DNA of 64,000 nucleotides from Cognatundibacterium rivi (GTDB taxonomy: Bacteria > Pseudomonadota > Gammaproteobacteria > Burkholderiales > Burkholderiaceae_D): assembly GCF_018139565.1 (NCBI RefSeq), contig NZ_JAGSPK010000003.1:124001-188000 (forward strand), written 5' to 3'. Position numbers and translations under genes: made by a program. Below the pieces are notes generated by a model. That model had not been told where the DNA came from, made no database searches, and saw only the letters and a list, made by a program, of their open reading frames with translations. Below are positions 37,353 through 47,050 of the stretch, in pieces. Each line of letters opens with the position of its first letter. Position 1 is the first letter of the stretch.

Positions 37353-38078
37353 TCAGGCCTCGCCTAAATACGCCGCCTGGACTTTTGGGTCATCCAGCAT
37401 GTCTTTGGCGTTGCCGCTCATAGTGATATTGCCTGACTCCATCACATAACCACGATGAGCGGCCTGCAGAGCTAATTTTGCATTTTGTTCTACCAGTAAA
37501 ATGGTAATGCCTTGTGCCGAGACGTTGCGGATCACTTCAAAAATCTTCTCAACCATAATGGGTGACAAGCCCATTGACGGCTCGTCCAGCAACAATAATT
37601 CAGGGTGACTCATTAATGCCCTCGCCATCGCCAGCATCTGTTGCTCACCACCGGAAAGAGTGCCTGCCAGCTGCGCAGAGCGCTCTTTCAGGCGAGGGAA
37701 AATCGAGAACCATTTATCGATATCGCTTTCAATTCCAGCTTTATCATTTCTGGTAAAAGCACCCATCATCAAATTCTCAAGAATCGTCATGCGGGTAAAT
37801 ACGCCACGCCCTTCAGGTACCATTGCCAGATGATTCGCCACCAGCTCAAAAGAGTTTTTTCCTCTGATGGATTTACCTAAGTAAGAGATATCGCCTTCCA
37901 CCGTACAGCTCGGCAAAGTCCCGGTGACCGCTTTTAACGTGGTGGTCTTTCCCGCACCATTCGCGCCAATCAACGTGATCAATTCGCCCTTATTCACCTC
38001 AAGGTCTATGCCTTTAACGGCTTTAATACCACCGTAAGCAACCTTCAGATTACTGATTTTTAAAATGTTCTCAGCCAT
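37353..38078 (-). CDS. livF: Branched-chain amino acid ABC transporter, ATPase LivF
   Basis: 241 residues. Walker A GANGAGKTTTLKAVTG, Q-loop region, signature LSGGEQQMLAMARALM, Walker B LLLLDEPSMGL. GMAVP-type sequence (LAMVPEGRGVF) distinguishes LivF from LivG. It starts on the stop of livG (TAATG) with GGGAGG upstream and is the last gene of livHMGF. No periplasmic binding protein is in the cluster, so substrate specificity (Leu/Ile/Val, urea or others) is open. Confidence 0.93.
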   Translation of the reverse strand: MAENILKISNLKVAYGGIKAVKGIDLEVNKGELITLIGANGAGKTTTLKAVTGTLPSCTVEGDISYLGKSIRGKNSFELVANHLAMVPEGRGVFTRMTILENLMMGAFTRNDKAGIESDIDKWFSIFPRLKERSAQLAGTLSGGEQQMLAMARALMSHPELLLLDEPSMGLSPIMVEKIFEVIRNVSAQGITILLVEQNAKLALQAAHRGYVMESGNITMSGNAKDMLDDPKVQAAYLGEA

Positions 38079-38848
38079 TAATGAGCACCTCCCAAATATG
38101 CTTCGATTACCGCAGGATTTTTCTGAATATCAGCCGGAACACCTTCTGCAATCGGTTTGCCATAATCCAATACGGTAATACGGTCACACAAGCCCATCAT
38201 CAATTTCACATCATGCTCAATCAAAAGTACGGTCTTTCCTTCTGCCTTGATTTTAACGAGCAGCTCTCTGAGTGCGAGTTTTTCAGTCGCATTCATACCT
38301 GCCGCAGGCTCATCAAGAGCAAGTAATTTCGGATCAGTTGCTAATGCGCGGGCAATTTCAAGCCTGCGCTGATCACCGTAAGAAAGAAACTTGGATGTAC
38401 GTCCGGCGAATTGTCCAATACCGACGAAATCGAGCAATTCCTGTGCGCGGCGACGGATTGCAGCCTCTTCTTCACGCGCAGCGGCGTGTTGGAATATAGC
38501 GCCAAAGACACCTTGCTTGGTACGGATATGACGCCCCACCATCACGTTTTCGAGCGCAGTCATTTCGCCAAACAGACGGATATTCTGAAAGGTACGGGCA
38601 ATCCCCGCCTTAGCAACCTCATGTGGTGCCGACGGCGAATACGGCTTACCATCCAGCTCGAAGCTGCCGGTATCAGGTTGATACAGGCCTGTGATCACAT
38701 TAAAAAAAGTTGTTTTACCAGCGCCATTCGGGCCGATCAAACCGTAAATCTGACCTTTCTTGATGTCAATCCCTACGTTTGACAATGCTTGCAAACCACC
38801 AAAACGCTTGTTCGCACCCTCAATTTTCAACATTGTTTGTTCAGTCAT
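38078..38848 (-). CDS. livG: Branched-chain amino acid ABC transporter, ATPase LivG
   Basis: 256 residues. Walker A GPNGAGKTTFFNVITG, the LivG-specific ARTFQNIRLF, signature region LSYGDQRRLEIARALA, Walker B LLALDEPAAGMN. AAGGAAG lies at a good distance from the ATG at 38848. It follows livM by 11 bases. Confidence 0.93.
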   Translation of the reverse strand: MTEQTMLKIEGANKRFGGLQALSNVGIDIKKGQIYGLIGPNGAGKTTFFNVITGLYQPDTGSFELDGKPYSPSAPHEVAKAGIARTFQNIRLFGEMTALENVMVGRHIRTKQGVFGAIFQHAAAREEEAAIRRRAQELLDFVGIGQFAGRTSKFLSYGDQRRLEIARALATDPKLLALDEPAAGMNATEKLALRELLVKIKAEGKTVLLIEHDVKLMMGLCDRITVLDYGKPIAEGVPADIQKNPAVIEAYLGGAH

Positions 38849-38859
38849 CTTGATCTTCC

Positions 38860-40050
38860 TTATGCTGCTGCGTCATTCGTTTTGGCCATTCTGTCTTCAT
38901 GTTTCGGCGCTGGCCATAAACCGGCCGGACGATTCAACATGACAACCACCATTGCCAGACCGTACAACAGTTGACGCAATACCTCAGCATCAATCCAGAT
39001 TTTTCCGAATATCAACATCTGCACTGGCTCAACCACGTGACGTAACACTTCAGGTAATGCCGCGATCAGAATCGCGCCCAGAATCACGCCTGGAATATGA
39101 CCAATACCACCTAACACGACCATAGCGAGAATCACCATAGACTCGGTCAGAGAAAAAGACTCTGGCGAAACGAATCCCTGAAACGATGCGAACATGGCAC
39201 CAGAAATACCGCCAAATGATGCGCCCATGGAAAACGCCAGCAATTTCACGTTACGCGTATTGATACCCATTGCTTTTGCAGCGATTTCATCTTCACGAAT
39301 CGCTACCCAGGCTCTTCCGAGACGCGAATGCTGTAAACGTGTCGATACAATCACGATAGCGATACACAAAAATAAGAACAAGAAATAATAGGCATTCACC
39401 GATGGCATGCTAAAACCAGCCAGATTAATCGTCGCATTGGAACCCGCTTCACCTGCCAGCGAAACACCTAAGATGCTGACCGGATCAATCATGTTGATCC
39501 CCTGAGGCCCGTTCGTGATATTGACCGGCGCATTCATATTATTCATAAAAATGCGGATAATCTCACCGAAACCCAGCGTGACGATTGCAAGGTAATCACC
39601 GCGCAGCTTTAATGTCGGCGCGCCAAGCAATGCACCAAATAAGCCCGCAATGGCTGCGGCAAAAGGAATAATGATCCAGACCGAAAGATGAATACCCTTT
39701 TCTGCGATTTCCGGGCCAAACAGCGTTACCAGAAAATTCCCAAGTGCAGGGTAATTTTCAACAAACGACGCCAGAACAGTCGCAAACTGTGGTGAACCAA
39801 AGAGTGCTGCCAGATAAGCCCCGACCGCGTAAAACGCGATATAGCCTAAATCGAGCAAGCCGGCAAAACCGACCACAATATTTAAACCCAGCGCCAGCAT
39901 AATATAAAGCAACGCAAAATCGATAATACGAACCCAGGAGTTACCAAAATTTGCAGCAATAAACGGAAAAAGAACCAGCACTAATCCCAACACAGCAAAG
40001 CTGGTGTAGGCCTTTTCAGGATTCGCTTTGACATCAAATATAGTTGACAT
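38860..40050 (-). CDS. livM: Branched-chain amino acid ABC transporter, permease LivM
   Basis: 396 residues with about ten membrane helices. The permease coupling motif appears as AFYAVGAYLAALFGSP near the N-terminus and AGISGAMFASFQGFVSPESFSL (ASFGGISGAMFAS) further on. The C-terminal tail (NRPAGLWPAPKHEDRM) is typical of LivM. GGGGAAG before the ATG. Second gene of the operon. Confidence 0.93.
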   Translation of the reverse strand: MSTIFDVKANPEKAYTSFAVLGLVLVLFPFIAANFGNSWVRIIDFALLYIMLALGLNIVVGFAGLLDLGYIAFYAVGAYLAALFGSPQFATVLASFVENYPALGNFLVTLFGPEIAEKGIHLSVWIIIPFAAAIAGLFGALLGAPTLKLRGDYLAIVTLGFGEIIRIFMNNMNAPVNITNGPQGINMIDPVSILGVSLAGEAGSNATINLAGFSMPSVNAYYFLFLFLCIAIVIVSTRLQHSRLGRAWVAIREDEIAAKAMGINTRNVKLLAFSMGASFGGISGAMFASFQGFVSPESFSLTESMVILAMVVLGGIGHIPGVILGAILIAALPEVLRHVVEPVQMLIFGKIWIDAEVLRQLLYGLAMVVVMLNRPAGLWPAPKHEDRMAKTNDAAA

Positions 40051-40061
40051 TGATCTTCCCC

Positions 40062-40991
40062 TTATGCACGGTCAGCAACGCGTTCACCCATGATGCCGGA
40101 TGGTCGCAATGTCAGTACGATAATCAAAACAATAAAAGCAAAAATATCCTGGTATTGGCTACCGAGCACACCTCCGGTTAAATCACCGATATATCCTGCT
40201 CCCATACTTTCGATCAACCCAAGAATGATGCCACCAACCATTGCACCATAAATATTACCGATTCCGCCTAATACGGCCGCCGAGAAGGCTTTTAAGCCGG
40301 GAACAAATCCCATGGCGAACTGTGCAGATGAATAATTGGCAGCCCACATTACGCCTGCAATAGCAGCAAGTGCGGCACCAATCGCGAACGTGGCGACGAT
40401 CACCTTATTCGAATCAACCCCCATTAAGCCAGCAACACGAGGGTTTTCAGCCGTGGCCCGCATCGCGCGCCCCATCTTGGTTTTTTCTACCAGCAGCACC
40501 AACCCTATCATCGCCACCGTGGCCAGCACCAGCAGTAAAATTTGCACCTGAGAAATCACTGCTCCGCCAACCTCAACAGGGATAGTCGGCATGACGGATG
40601 GGAATGAGATGGGACTACGCCCCCAGATCATCATGGCAAAGGTCTGCACCAGAAGTGAAACACCAATTGCCGTGATCAATGGCGCCAGACGAGGCGCATT
40701 GCGCAAACGGCGATAGGCCACACGTTCGATCAGCAGATTGACAGCAATACAGACTGGAATGGCGCCAAGAATTGCAATTAGCAACATGACGAAACCAGGA
40801 AGTCCGGGCGCATAGACCTGCAAAAGCTTGATGATACTCAGCCCCGCCATCGCACCCACCATCAGCACGTCACCGTGCGCAAAGTTAATCAGATTCAGTA
40901 CCCCATAGACCATGGTGTACCCCAGGGCAACCAGAGCGTACATGCTGCCTAAGACAAGCCCATTAATAATTTGTTGGATAAAGGTATCCAT
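40062..40991 (-). CDS. livH: Branched-chain amino acid ABC transporter, permease LivH
   Basis: 309 residues from the ATG at 40991, preceded by GAGAGA. MDTFIQQIINGLVLGSMYALVALGYTMVYG and LINFAHGDVLMVGAM are hallmark LivH sequences, and VLGGIGNIYGAMVGG is the cytoplasmic coupling loop. First gene of livHMGF, behind a 200-base leader that carries a possible leader peptide and an intrinsic terminator. Confidence 0.92.
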   Translation of the reverse strand: MDTFIQQIINGLVLGSMYALVALGYTMVYGVLNLINFAHGDVLMVGAMAGLSIIKLLQVYAPGLPGFVMLLIAILGAIPVCIAVNLLIERVAYRRLRNAPRLAPLITAIGVSLLVQTFAMMIWGRSPISFPSVMPTIPVEVGGAVISQVQILLLVLATVAMIGLVLLVEKTKMGRAMRATAENPRVAGLMGVDSNKVIVATFAIGAALAAIAGVMWAANYSSAQFAMGFVPGLKAFSAAVLGGIGNIYGAMVGGIILGLIESMGAGYIGDLTGGVLGSQYQDIFAFIVLIIVLTLRPSGIMGERVADRA

Positions 40992-41091
40992 ATTTCGCAT
41001 CTCTCTCTATAAACGAATCGGAATTTCAGCTAAACGACGACTTAGAACTGGATAAGCTAGTTCGTAATCAGCAAAAATCATTCCTGTTAAC

Positions 41092-41121
41092 AAAAAACGG
41101 CTCCCTTTAATCAGGGGGCCG
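41092..41121 (-). terminator. Intrinsic terminator in the liv leader
   Basis: On the minus strand: CGGCCCCCT / AGGGAGCCG (9 bp, one G-T pair), loop GATTAA, then six Ts. It lies 100 bases before livH, too far from ispH (about 350 bases) to be that gene's usual terminator. With the small ORF at 41141-41197 it may be an attenuator. Confidence 0.75.
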
Positions 41122-41140
41122 CTCGTGTTTTAACAATTTG

Positions 41141-41197
41141 CTATCCGAAAAGGCGCGTCATCATATCGAGAGTGCCAATAGTACGTGTAATGCACAT
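41141..41197 (-). CDS. Possible liv leader peptide
   Basis: An 18-codon ORF with a very good ribosome-binding site (AGAGGAG, eight bases before the ATG). The peptide is MCITRTIGTLDMMTRLFG, ending 20 bases before the terminator at 41092-41121. It has two Ile and two Leu codons and four Thr, which is suggestive but not the strong bias of classic ilv or leu leaders. Expression control of livHMGF is the obvious role. Confidence 0.45.
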   Translation of the reverse strand: MCITRTIGTLDMMTRLFG

Positions 41198-41468
41198 GAT
41201 CAATTCTCCTCTGCAACTTTTTGTAAAAGTTTTTCTAATATTTAGACTTCTTTGTTACGCCATTGAAGTGGGCGGAATTATACAGATGCAACACACTGTG
41301 CGAGTGGTAAAAAAACCACCCCATGCTACGTATTTTCCACAAAAATCAATGGCGACTGTCAACACTTGATCAATTTGGTAAATATCCGCATTGATGTGCG
41401 GAACAATCTTAAATACGAATTAGCAAAATAAAATATTGAATATCGACATAAAACAAATTTTTCAATTG
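41198..41468 (-). promoter_or_regulatory. Upstream region of the liv operon
   Basis: No gene is visible. A perfect -10 TATAAT lies on the minus strand at 41282-41277, with no good -35 (ACTCGC), which fits an activator-dependent promoter. Just upstream is a small GTGGT/ACCAC hairpin with a T-rich loop (about 41304-41318). Another isolated TTGACA is near 41360. Confidence 0.45.
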
Positions 41469-42434
41469 TTATGTCGATGAGTTTGCCTCGCGTGATACTT
41501 CCTTACTAGCACTGAGTCCTTTTGGCATAGGAAACGTCACGTGCTCCTGAACACCGTCTAAAGCCCGGACGCTGCGTGCACCAAGATCGCGCAACCGGGC
41601 AATCACCTCAGCCACCAATACCTCCGGCGCAGACGCGCCCGCAGTAACACCGATGCGCAAAACATTTTCCAGCCATGCAGGATTGATCTGTGCCGCATTG
41701 TCGACCATAAATGCAGGTACCCCGATTTTTTCAGCGAGTTCGCGTAGACGATTTGAATTCGAACTGTTTGGACTTCCAACCACCAACACCAGATCGACTT
41801 GAGGTGCCATGAACTTTACAGCCTCCTGACGGTTGGTTGTTGCGTAACAGATGTCGCCCTTTTTGGGTTCACTGATCAATGGAAATCGCTTTTTTAAAGC
41901 AGCAATAATTTCAGCAGTATCGTCAACGGACAAGGTCGTCTGCGAAACATAAGCCAGCATGGCAGGATCAGCAACAGACAAATGCTCTACATCGTCGATC
42001 GTCTCGACCAGATACATTCCCCCCTCTGATTGTCCCATTGTGCCTTCGACCTCAGGATGTCCCTGGTGGCCGATCATAATAATTTCCCGGCCCTCATCAC
42101 GCATCTTAACAACTTCAGAATGAACCTTTGAGACCAAAGGACAGGTCGCATCAAAAATCTGTACGCCACGTTCTTCTGCTTCCTTACGGACTGCCTGCGA
42201 TACTCCGTGCGCAGAAAAAACCAAGGTATTTCCACGAGGAACATCATTCAGGTCTTCGATAAAAATAGCCCCTTTTTCTTTCAAATCATTCACAACATAA
42301 GCGTTGTGGACAATTTCATGCCTGACATAGATAGGTGCACCGAATTTCTCCAGCGCCCTCTCCACGATTTCAATCGCACGATCTACCCCAGCGCAAAAAC
42401 CGCGGGGTTGAGCCAATAAAATCTCTTTTTCCAT
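41469..42434 (-). CDS. ispH: 4-hydroxy-3-methylbut-2-enyl diphosphate reductase
   Basis: 321 residues. Last step of the MEP isoprenoid pathway: HMBPP to IPP and DMAPP with a 4Fe-4S cluster. The three cluster cysteines are in [22 protein letters not shown] and [16 protein letters not shown] and HGVSQAV carry the substrate-binding His residues, and TEFLP-type sequence is replaced by [15 protein letters not shown]. It follows the FKBP gene by four bases, the conserved fkpB-ispH pair. Confidence 0.95.
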   Translation of the reverse strand: MEKEILLAQPRGFCAGVDRAIEIVERALEKFGAPIYVRHEIVHNAYVVNDLKEKGAIFIEDLNDVPRGNTLVFSAHGVSQAVRKEAEERGVQIFDATCPLVSKVHSEVVKMRDEGREIIMIGHQGHPEVEGTMGQSEGGMYLVETIDDVEHLSVADPAMLAYVSQTTLSVDDTAEIIAALKKRFPLISEPKKGDICYATTNRQEAVKFMAPQVDLVLVVGSPNSSNSNRLRELAEKIGVPAFMVDNAAQINPAWLENVLRIGVTAGASAPEVLVAEVIARLRDLGARSVRALDGVQEHVTFPMPKGLSASKEVSREANSST

Positions 42435-42438
42435 GTGC

Positions 42439-42894
42439 TTACAAAATCCCTATGATTTTTGTTTCAAATAATAAGGTCTGACCGGCAAGGGGATGATTGA
42501 AATCAAAAATATATCCCTGTTCATCCACTGAACGTAACACTCCGGCAAAACGTCCACCGGAAGGAGCAGCAAAATCAACCAGATCTCCGACGACGTATTG
42601 TTCGCCAGATGCCGAATTTTCTTTTAAAGTAGCGATAGATACACGCTGAACCAAATCAGGATTACGTGGACCGAACGCTTTTTCTGGCGATAACTCTTGC
42701 GTTACATGAGCGCCCTCTGCCAAGCCGATCAGAGACAATTCAAGCTCAGGAGCCAGTTGGCCAGTTCCCATCTGCAATGTAGCCGGGCTTTCTTTGAATG
42801 TGCTGATAATGTCTTCACCATCTAAGGTTGCAAGCCGATAATGCAAAGTAAGATAAGCATCTTTAGTAACAATGGGGGTGTTCGTAGTGGTCAT
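42439..42894 (-). CDS. fkpB: FKBP-type peptidyl-prolyl cis-trans isomerase (SlpA/FkpB-like)
   Basis: 151 residues from the ATG at 42894. The N-terminal [19 protein letters not shown] and METG-type [19 protein letters not shown] match the FKBP domain with an inserted chaperone flap ([15 protein letters not shown]). Catalyses proline isomerisation and has chaperone activity in the cytoplasm. It is directly upstream of ispH, an arrangement kept in many proteobacteria. The ribosome-binding site is weak. Confidence 0.9.
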   Translation of the reverse strand: MTTTNTPIVTKDAYLTLHYRLATLDGEDIISTFKESPATLQMGTGQLAPELELSLIGLAEGAHVTQELSPEKAFGPRNPDLVQRVSIATLKENSASGEQYVVGDLVDFAAPSGGRFAGVLRSVDEQGYIFDFNHPLAGQTLLFETKIIGIL

Positions 42895-42980
42895 GATCAA
42901 TGGCTTTAACAAATAAGGTTCTATTGTAAGCCAGCTTTTGTACTTCGATTCTTTTCTCAAAATTCCGGAGTGGCGTAAAT

Positions 42981-43655
42981 ATGGCAATTAACGATTGGCC
43001 TGAAGATCAGAGGCCAAGGGAAAGACTGATCAGATTTGGCGCGTCTGCGTTATCAGACGCAGAACTCCTGGCGGTGTTTTTACGAACTGGCGTTACCGGG
43101 AAAAGCGCGGTGGACCTGGGGCGTGAGATGATCAATAGCTTCGGCTCTTTATCAAAGTTGTTTAACGCCAGCATTACCGAATTCTCTGCCATTCACGGAT
43201 TAGGGCATGCTAAGTATGCACAATTGCAAGCTGTGCTCGAATTGGCCAGAAGGTCTATTTACGAAGAGTTACAGAGCAACGCCTCCCTGTCTTCACCGCA
43301 AGCCGTCAAGCATTATCTGCAACTCTTAATCGGAAACAAAGCACATGAATCATTTGCGGTTCTGTTTCTCGACACGAAAAACAGACTGATTACATCAGAA
43401 GAATTATTTCGGGGCACACTCAATCACGCCAGCGTATACCCCAGAGAAGTAGTTAAAACGGCCTTACAACACAATGCGGCAGCCATTATCCTTGCACACA
43501 ATCACCCGTCAGGCTCCTGCGAACCCAGTGATGCCGATGTGCGACTAACCCAAACTCTGAAGCAGGCACTGGCACTGGTCGATATACGAGTACTGGATCA
43601 TTTTATTATTGCAAACCCAGATGTTTACTCCTTCGCAGAGCATGGTTTACTCTGA
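42981..43655 (+). CDS. radC: RadC family JAB-domain protein
   Basis: 224 residues. The N-terminal helix-hairpin-helix region is [25 protein letters not shown], and the JAMM metal-binding motif is [16 protein letters not shown], preceded by the conserved Glu ([17 protein letters not shown]). The biological role is unsettled; early claims of a DNA-repair function are not firmly supported. Complete family length. Divergent from fkpB. Confidence 0.92.
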   Translation: MAINDWPEDQRPRERLIRFGASALSDAELLAVFLRTGVTGKSAVDLGREMINSFGSLSKLFNASITEFSAIHGLGHAKYAQLQAVLELARRSIYEELQSNASLSSPQAVKHYLQLLIGNKAHESFAVLFLDTKNRLITSEELFRGTLNHASVYPREVVKTALQHNAAAIILAHNHPSGSCEPSDADVRLTQTLKQALALVDIRVLDHFIIANPDVYSFAEHGLL

Positions 43656-43711
43656 ATTTTAAATTGTTAAATTAATTTTTAAACTAAGACACAATTGTTT
43701 TTCGCAAGTCA

Positions 43712-43740
43712 TTGATAATTCATGAGATTTTGTTTATACT
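43712..43740 (+). promoter_or_regulatory. Sigma-70 promoter of rpmB-rpmG
   Basis: -35 TTGATA (43712-43717), 17-base spacer, -10 TATACT (43735-43740), ending 40 bases before the rpmB ATG. Close to consensus, as expected for ribosomal protein genes. Confidence 0.75.
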
Positions 43741-43780
43741 CTCATTTTTTCCAATTTCGGAAACTATCAAGGAGTTAAAT

Positions 43781-44017
43781 ATGGCACGTGTCTGCCAAGT
43801 AACTGGGAAAGGGCCGATGGTTGGCAACAACGTTTCCCACGCTAATAACAAAACAAAACGTCGCTTTTTGCCTAACCTGCAAAACCGTCGCTTTTTCGTA
43901 GAATCAGAAAACCGTTGGGTTTCTCTGCGTTTATCTAACGCTGGTCTGCGCGTCATTGACAAAATCGGTATTGATGCGGTTTTGGCTGACCTGCGTGCTC
44001 GCGGCGAAAAAGTTTAA
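43781..44017 (+). CDS. rpmB: Large ribosomal subunit protein bL28
   Basis: 78 residues from the ATG at 43781 (AAGGAG ten bases before). [29 protein letters not shown] is the standard bL28 start. The first of the usual rpmB-rpmG pair; transcribed from the promoter at 43712-43740. Confidence 0.97.
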   Translation: MARVCQVTGKGPMVGNNVSHANNKTKRRFLPNLQNRRFFVESENRWVSLRLSNAGLRVIDKIGIDAVLADLRARGEKV

Positions 44018-44042
44018 GCTAAACTATTGTTAGGAAATCATC

Positions 44043-44210
44043 ATGGCTAAATCTGGTCGCGACAAAATCAAACTGGAATCGACTGCTGGTACAGGTCACT
44101 TCTACACAACATCCAAAAACAAGCGCACGATGCCTGAAAAAATGGAGATCATGAAATTTGATCCTAAGGCACGTAAGCATGTCATCTACAAAGAAACCAA
44201 AATTAAATAA
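44043..44210 (+). CDS. rpmG: Large ribosomal subunit protein bL33
   Basis: 55 residues, from the ATG at 44043 to the TAA at 44208-44210. It reads [20 protein letters not shown], then [21 protein letters not shown] and [14 protein letters not shown]. This is the Cys-free form of bL33 common in proteobacteria (no zinc ribbon). It follows rpmB by 25 bases and ends in a strong terminator. Confidence 0.96.
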   Translation: MAKSGRDKIKLESTAGTGHFYTTSKNKRTMPEKMEIMKFDPKARKHVIYKETKIK

Positions 44211-44230
44211 TTTTGTGTTTTAGTAGCAAT

Positions 44231-44260
44231 AAAAAAACCTCGCATTGCGAGGTTTTTTTT
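44231..44260 (+). terminator. rpmBG terminator
   Basis: AAAAAACCTCGC / GCGAGGTTTTTT with a three-base loop and eight Ts, 20 bases after rpmG. Confidence 0.93.
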
Positions 44261-44295
44261 CATCTTTCGTTTCCCGGAATGTTCTCGATGAACCA

Positions 44296-44325
44296 TAAAA
44301 AAACGGCGCTACTAACGCCGTTTCT
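44296..44325 (-). terminator. Desaturase terminator
   Basis: On the minus strand AACGGCG, loop, CGCCGTT and seven Ts, 17 bases after the desaturase stop. A separate hairpin from the rpmBG terminator that faces it. Confidence 0.88.
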
Positions 44326-44342
44326 TATACGCTACTCAGTAA

Positions 44343-45545
44343 TCAGGCGTAGGTGCGCAACCTGCGGGAAAAATCGTGTAAAGCCTGAATACCCGATGCT
44401 TCAGCACGCAGACACCAATCCTGCAGTTGATGCACCAGTTGCTCGCGGCTGACTGTCGAGCGCTCCCAGATCAGCCCTAATTCAACACGCATATCATGCA
44501 TCGTCTGCAATACCGTACTGTGTGCCAACACTTCCGACAATTCTTGTTTCTGAGATACTTCCAGCTTGGTCGGTTCACGCTGCAACAGCTTTTTTGTGAC
44601 TTTCAGGCGTGCCGCTTCAAACTGTGCTTTCTCGCGTAATAAAACAACTTCATCGTGCCAGGTTTTGCGCAAAGATTTTGCATACTTAGCCATGACATCG
44701 TAGCGATTAGTGATCACCGCCTGCAAAGTTTCCATATCAACTGAGGATTTCAACTCGACGAATTTGGGTTCCGGCGCCACTTTTTTTACCGTCGCCCAGC
44801 CAACCATTTCCATGGAGCGGATATACATCCAACCAATATCAAACTCGTACCACTTAGAGGACAACTTCGCCGAAGTGCCAAACGTGTGGTGGTTATTGTG
44901 CAATTCTTCACCACCAATCAATATTCCCAACGGAAATATATTGGTCGAAGCATCAACACAATCGTAATTACGATAGCCCCAGTAGTGACCGATACCGTTA
45001 ATGATTCCTGCAGCAGTAATCGGAATCCAAACCATCTGCACTGCCCAGACAGTAATGCCAATCACACCAAACAAGAGAAAATCGATAAGCAGCATTAAAA
45101 CAATGCCTCGCCCACTGAAGCGGGTGTAGACGTTCCTCTCCAACCAATCGTCTGGGGTACCATGGCCGTATTTCTGCATGGTTTCCAGATTCTTGCATTC
45201 GCTACGATATAATTCCGCGCCCTCAAACAACACTTTCTTGATACCGCGCGTTTGTGGGCTATGCGGATCTTCTTCAGTCTCGCATTTTGCGTGATGTTTA
45301 CGATGGATGGCAGCCCATTCTTTGGTGACTTGACCAGTGGTCAGCCACAACCAGAAGCGGAAAAAATGACTAGGAATAGCGTGCAATTCCAGTGCGCGAT
45401 GCGCCTGACAGCGATGGAGAAAAATCGTTACGCTGGCAATCGTAATATGAGTAACGATTGCTGTGAATACGAAAACTTGCCAGCCAGTAGCACGGGTAAT
45501 GCCATTGGAAAGAAAATCTATTGCGGTTTCAATAAAAGTGCTCAA
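44343..45545 (-). CDS. Fatty-acid (acyl-CoA type) desaturase
   Basis: About 400 residues if the TTG at 45545 is used; no ATG lies in a sensible position and the start is uncertain (upper limit 45620). Four membrane helices and the three histidine boxes of the membrane di-iron desaturases are clear: HRCQAH, HRKHH and HNNHH. A long C-terminal helical extension (about 130 residues with many Arg, Glu and Gln) follows, as in related bacterial delta-9 desaturases. It probably introduces a double bond into membrane acyl chains, which would help cold adaptation. Confidence 0.87.
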   Translation of the reverse strand: MSTFIETAIDFLSNGITRATGWQVFVFTAIVTHITIASVTIFLHRCQAHRALELHAIPSHFFRFWLWLTTGQVTKEWAAIHRKHHAKCETEEDPHSPQTRGIKKVLFEGAELYRSECKNLETMQKYGHGTPDDWLERNVYTRFSGRGIVLMLLIDFLLFGVIGITVWAVQMVWIPITAAGIINGIGHYWGYRNYDCVDASTNIFPLGILIGGEELHNNHHTFGTSAKLSSKWYEFDIGWMYIRSMEMVGWATVKKVAPEPKFVELKSSVDMETLQAVITNRYDVMAKYAKSLRKTWHDEVVLLREKAQFEAARLKVTKKLLQREPTKLEVSQKQELSEVLAHSTVLQTMHDMRVELGLIWERSTVSREQLVHQLQDWCLRAEASGIQALHDFSRRLRTYA

Positions 45546-45674
45546 AATATCATGTACTCCGTCGTTATCGCTTGCTTCGTAGCTTATGTTGTATAAATAT
45601 ACGCACAACCTTAGTGGCACGTGCGCGGGTATTGTACGCGTTTTTAGAGGGGTTCCACCAATTTATAGCGTTCA

Positions 45675-46991
45675 TCAGCTCAACTTTGCCGCCTCCGATG
45701 GCTCATTTTTGAGTAATGTCACCACTCTTTGTGGGAACGGCAGATCAATATTGTGCTCTTTAATGACTTGCCAAATCGCCAGATTAACCTCGGACAGCAC
45801 GCCGACACGCCCATTTTCTGGATCAGATATCCAGAATCCTACACGGATATCAAAACCATCCGCACCAAACTTTATCAGCGACGCCGACGGGGCAGGATCT
45901 TGTGCAACCCGCGCAACTTTAGCGGCCGCTGATGCTAACAGAGCCAGCAGAGTATCCAGATCAGTCTGATAGGAAACCGTCAGATCCGTCGACATCGCCA
46001 CCTTGCTATTGGTTAACGAATAATTTTGTACCGGAGTTGATACCAGCATTTCGTTTGGAATCACGGATTCCGAACCATCGGGCCCCAGCACAACGGTGTA
46101 TCGGGTATTGATCTGAGTGACTTTTCCGCTGAATTTATCTACGGTAATCATATCTCCGATAGACATGCTGCGGTCGAGCAAAATAATAAACCCCGAAACA
46201 TAACTACTGGCAATTTTCTGTAAACCAAATCCTAGGCCAACCCCAAGCGCACCACCAAATACGGAGAGAACGGTTAAGTCTATTCCGACTATGGTCAGAC
46301 TCATCAGAATTGCGATGAGAATCAGCAATGCGCGCCCGACACGGGAGAGAACAACTTTCAACGATGTATGCACCGTTGGCAACATCATCAGCCGGGTTTC
46401 AAGTGCGGCGCTGGCCCACAATGCAACAATTAAAGTAATCGCGACGGAAATACTTGCCTGAAAAATCGTCAGCAAGGAAATTTTATTCTTACCAACAGGA
46501 ATGACCAGGTCATCCATTGCTTCCAGTAAATCTGGCCACAAACCACTGAAGTGCAAAACAACCCCGACCCACACCAAGCCCGCGAATAGCTTTTCAAAAA
46601 GAGCCAGAAACTTACCTAAGTTTCCATCCCTGGCAAAAGTCTTACGTACAACATAAAACCCAAAGCGTATAAGTGCCAGAGAACCTATCACTGGAAATAG
46701 TAATCGGATCAGATTGGTATGCTGCCATTGCCCCAAAATCGCTTTACCTATCAGTAAAAACAATAAGGTCAGCGCAGGAGTCAGTACACGTGAAAAGCTA
46801 CCGACACCTAATTGAACGACACCCGAACTGGCCCGCTCATGAGTTCCGGCAACACTAGTTTTAAGGAGGCGTGAAACTCCCCAGGCGAGCGCAAAACAAC
46901 ATAACACGGTCCCCACTTGCCAAAAAAACTGAGGCTCACGAAAATCGGTGGCCAGATCAGACAATAAACTGGCGAGTAATGGTGCGCTCAT
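45675..46991 (-). CDS. MscS family mechanosensitive channel
   Basis: 438 residues. Several N-terminal membrane helices precede the MscS core: the pore helix GGALGVGLGFGLQKIASSYVSG is Gly/Ala-rich as in TM3, followed by LDRSMSIGDMITVDKFSGKVTQINTRYTVV and ESVIPNEMLVSTPVQNYS, the beta domain. Opens under membrane tension to release solutes on osmotic downshock. It is larger than E. coli MscS (286 residues) through extra N-terminal helices, closer to YbdG-like channels. Confidence 0.9.
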   Translation of the reverse strand: MSAPLLASLLSDLATDFREPQFFWQVGTVLCCFALAWGVSRLLKTSVAGTHERASSGVVQLGVGSFSRVLTPALTLLFLLIGKAILGQWQHTNLIRLLFPVIGSLALIRFGFYVVRKTFARDGNLGKFLALFEKLFAGLVWVGVVLHFSGLWPDLLEAMDDLVIPVGKNKISLLTIFQASISVAITLIVALWASAALETRLMMLPTVHTSLKVVLSRVGRALLILIAILMSLTIVGIDLTVLSVFGGALGVGLGFGLQKIASSYVSGFIILLDRSMSIGDMITVDKFSGKVTQINTRYTVVLGPDGSESVIPNEMLVSTPVQNYSLTNSKVAMSTDLTVSYQTDLDTLLALLASAAAKVARVAQDPAPSASLIKFGADGFDIRVGFWISDPENGRVGVLSEVNLAIWQVIKEHNIDLPFPQRVVTLLKNEPSEAAKLS

Positions 46992-47050
46992 ATCGGGAAA
47001 ATAAAAATGTCCTCATCGCATAACGAAGAGGACTAGATAGAAGGAACAAA

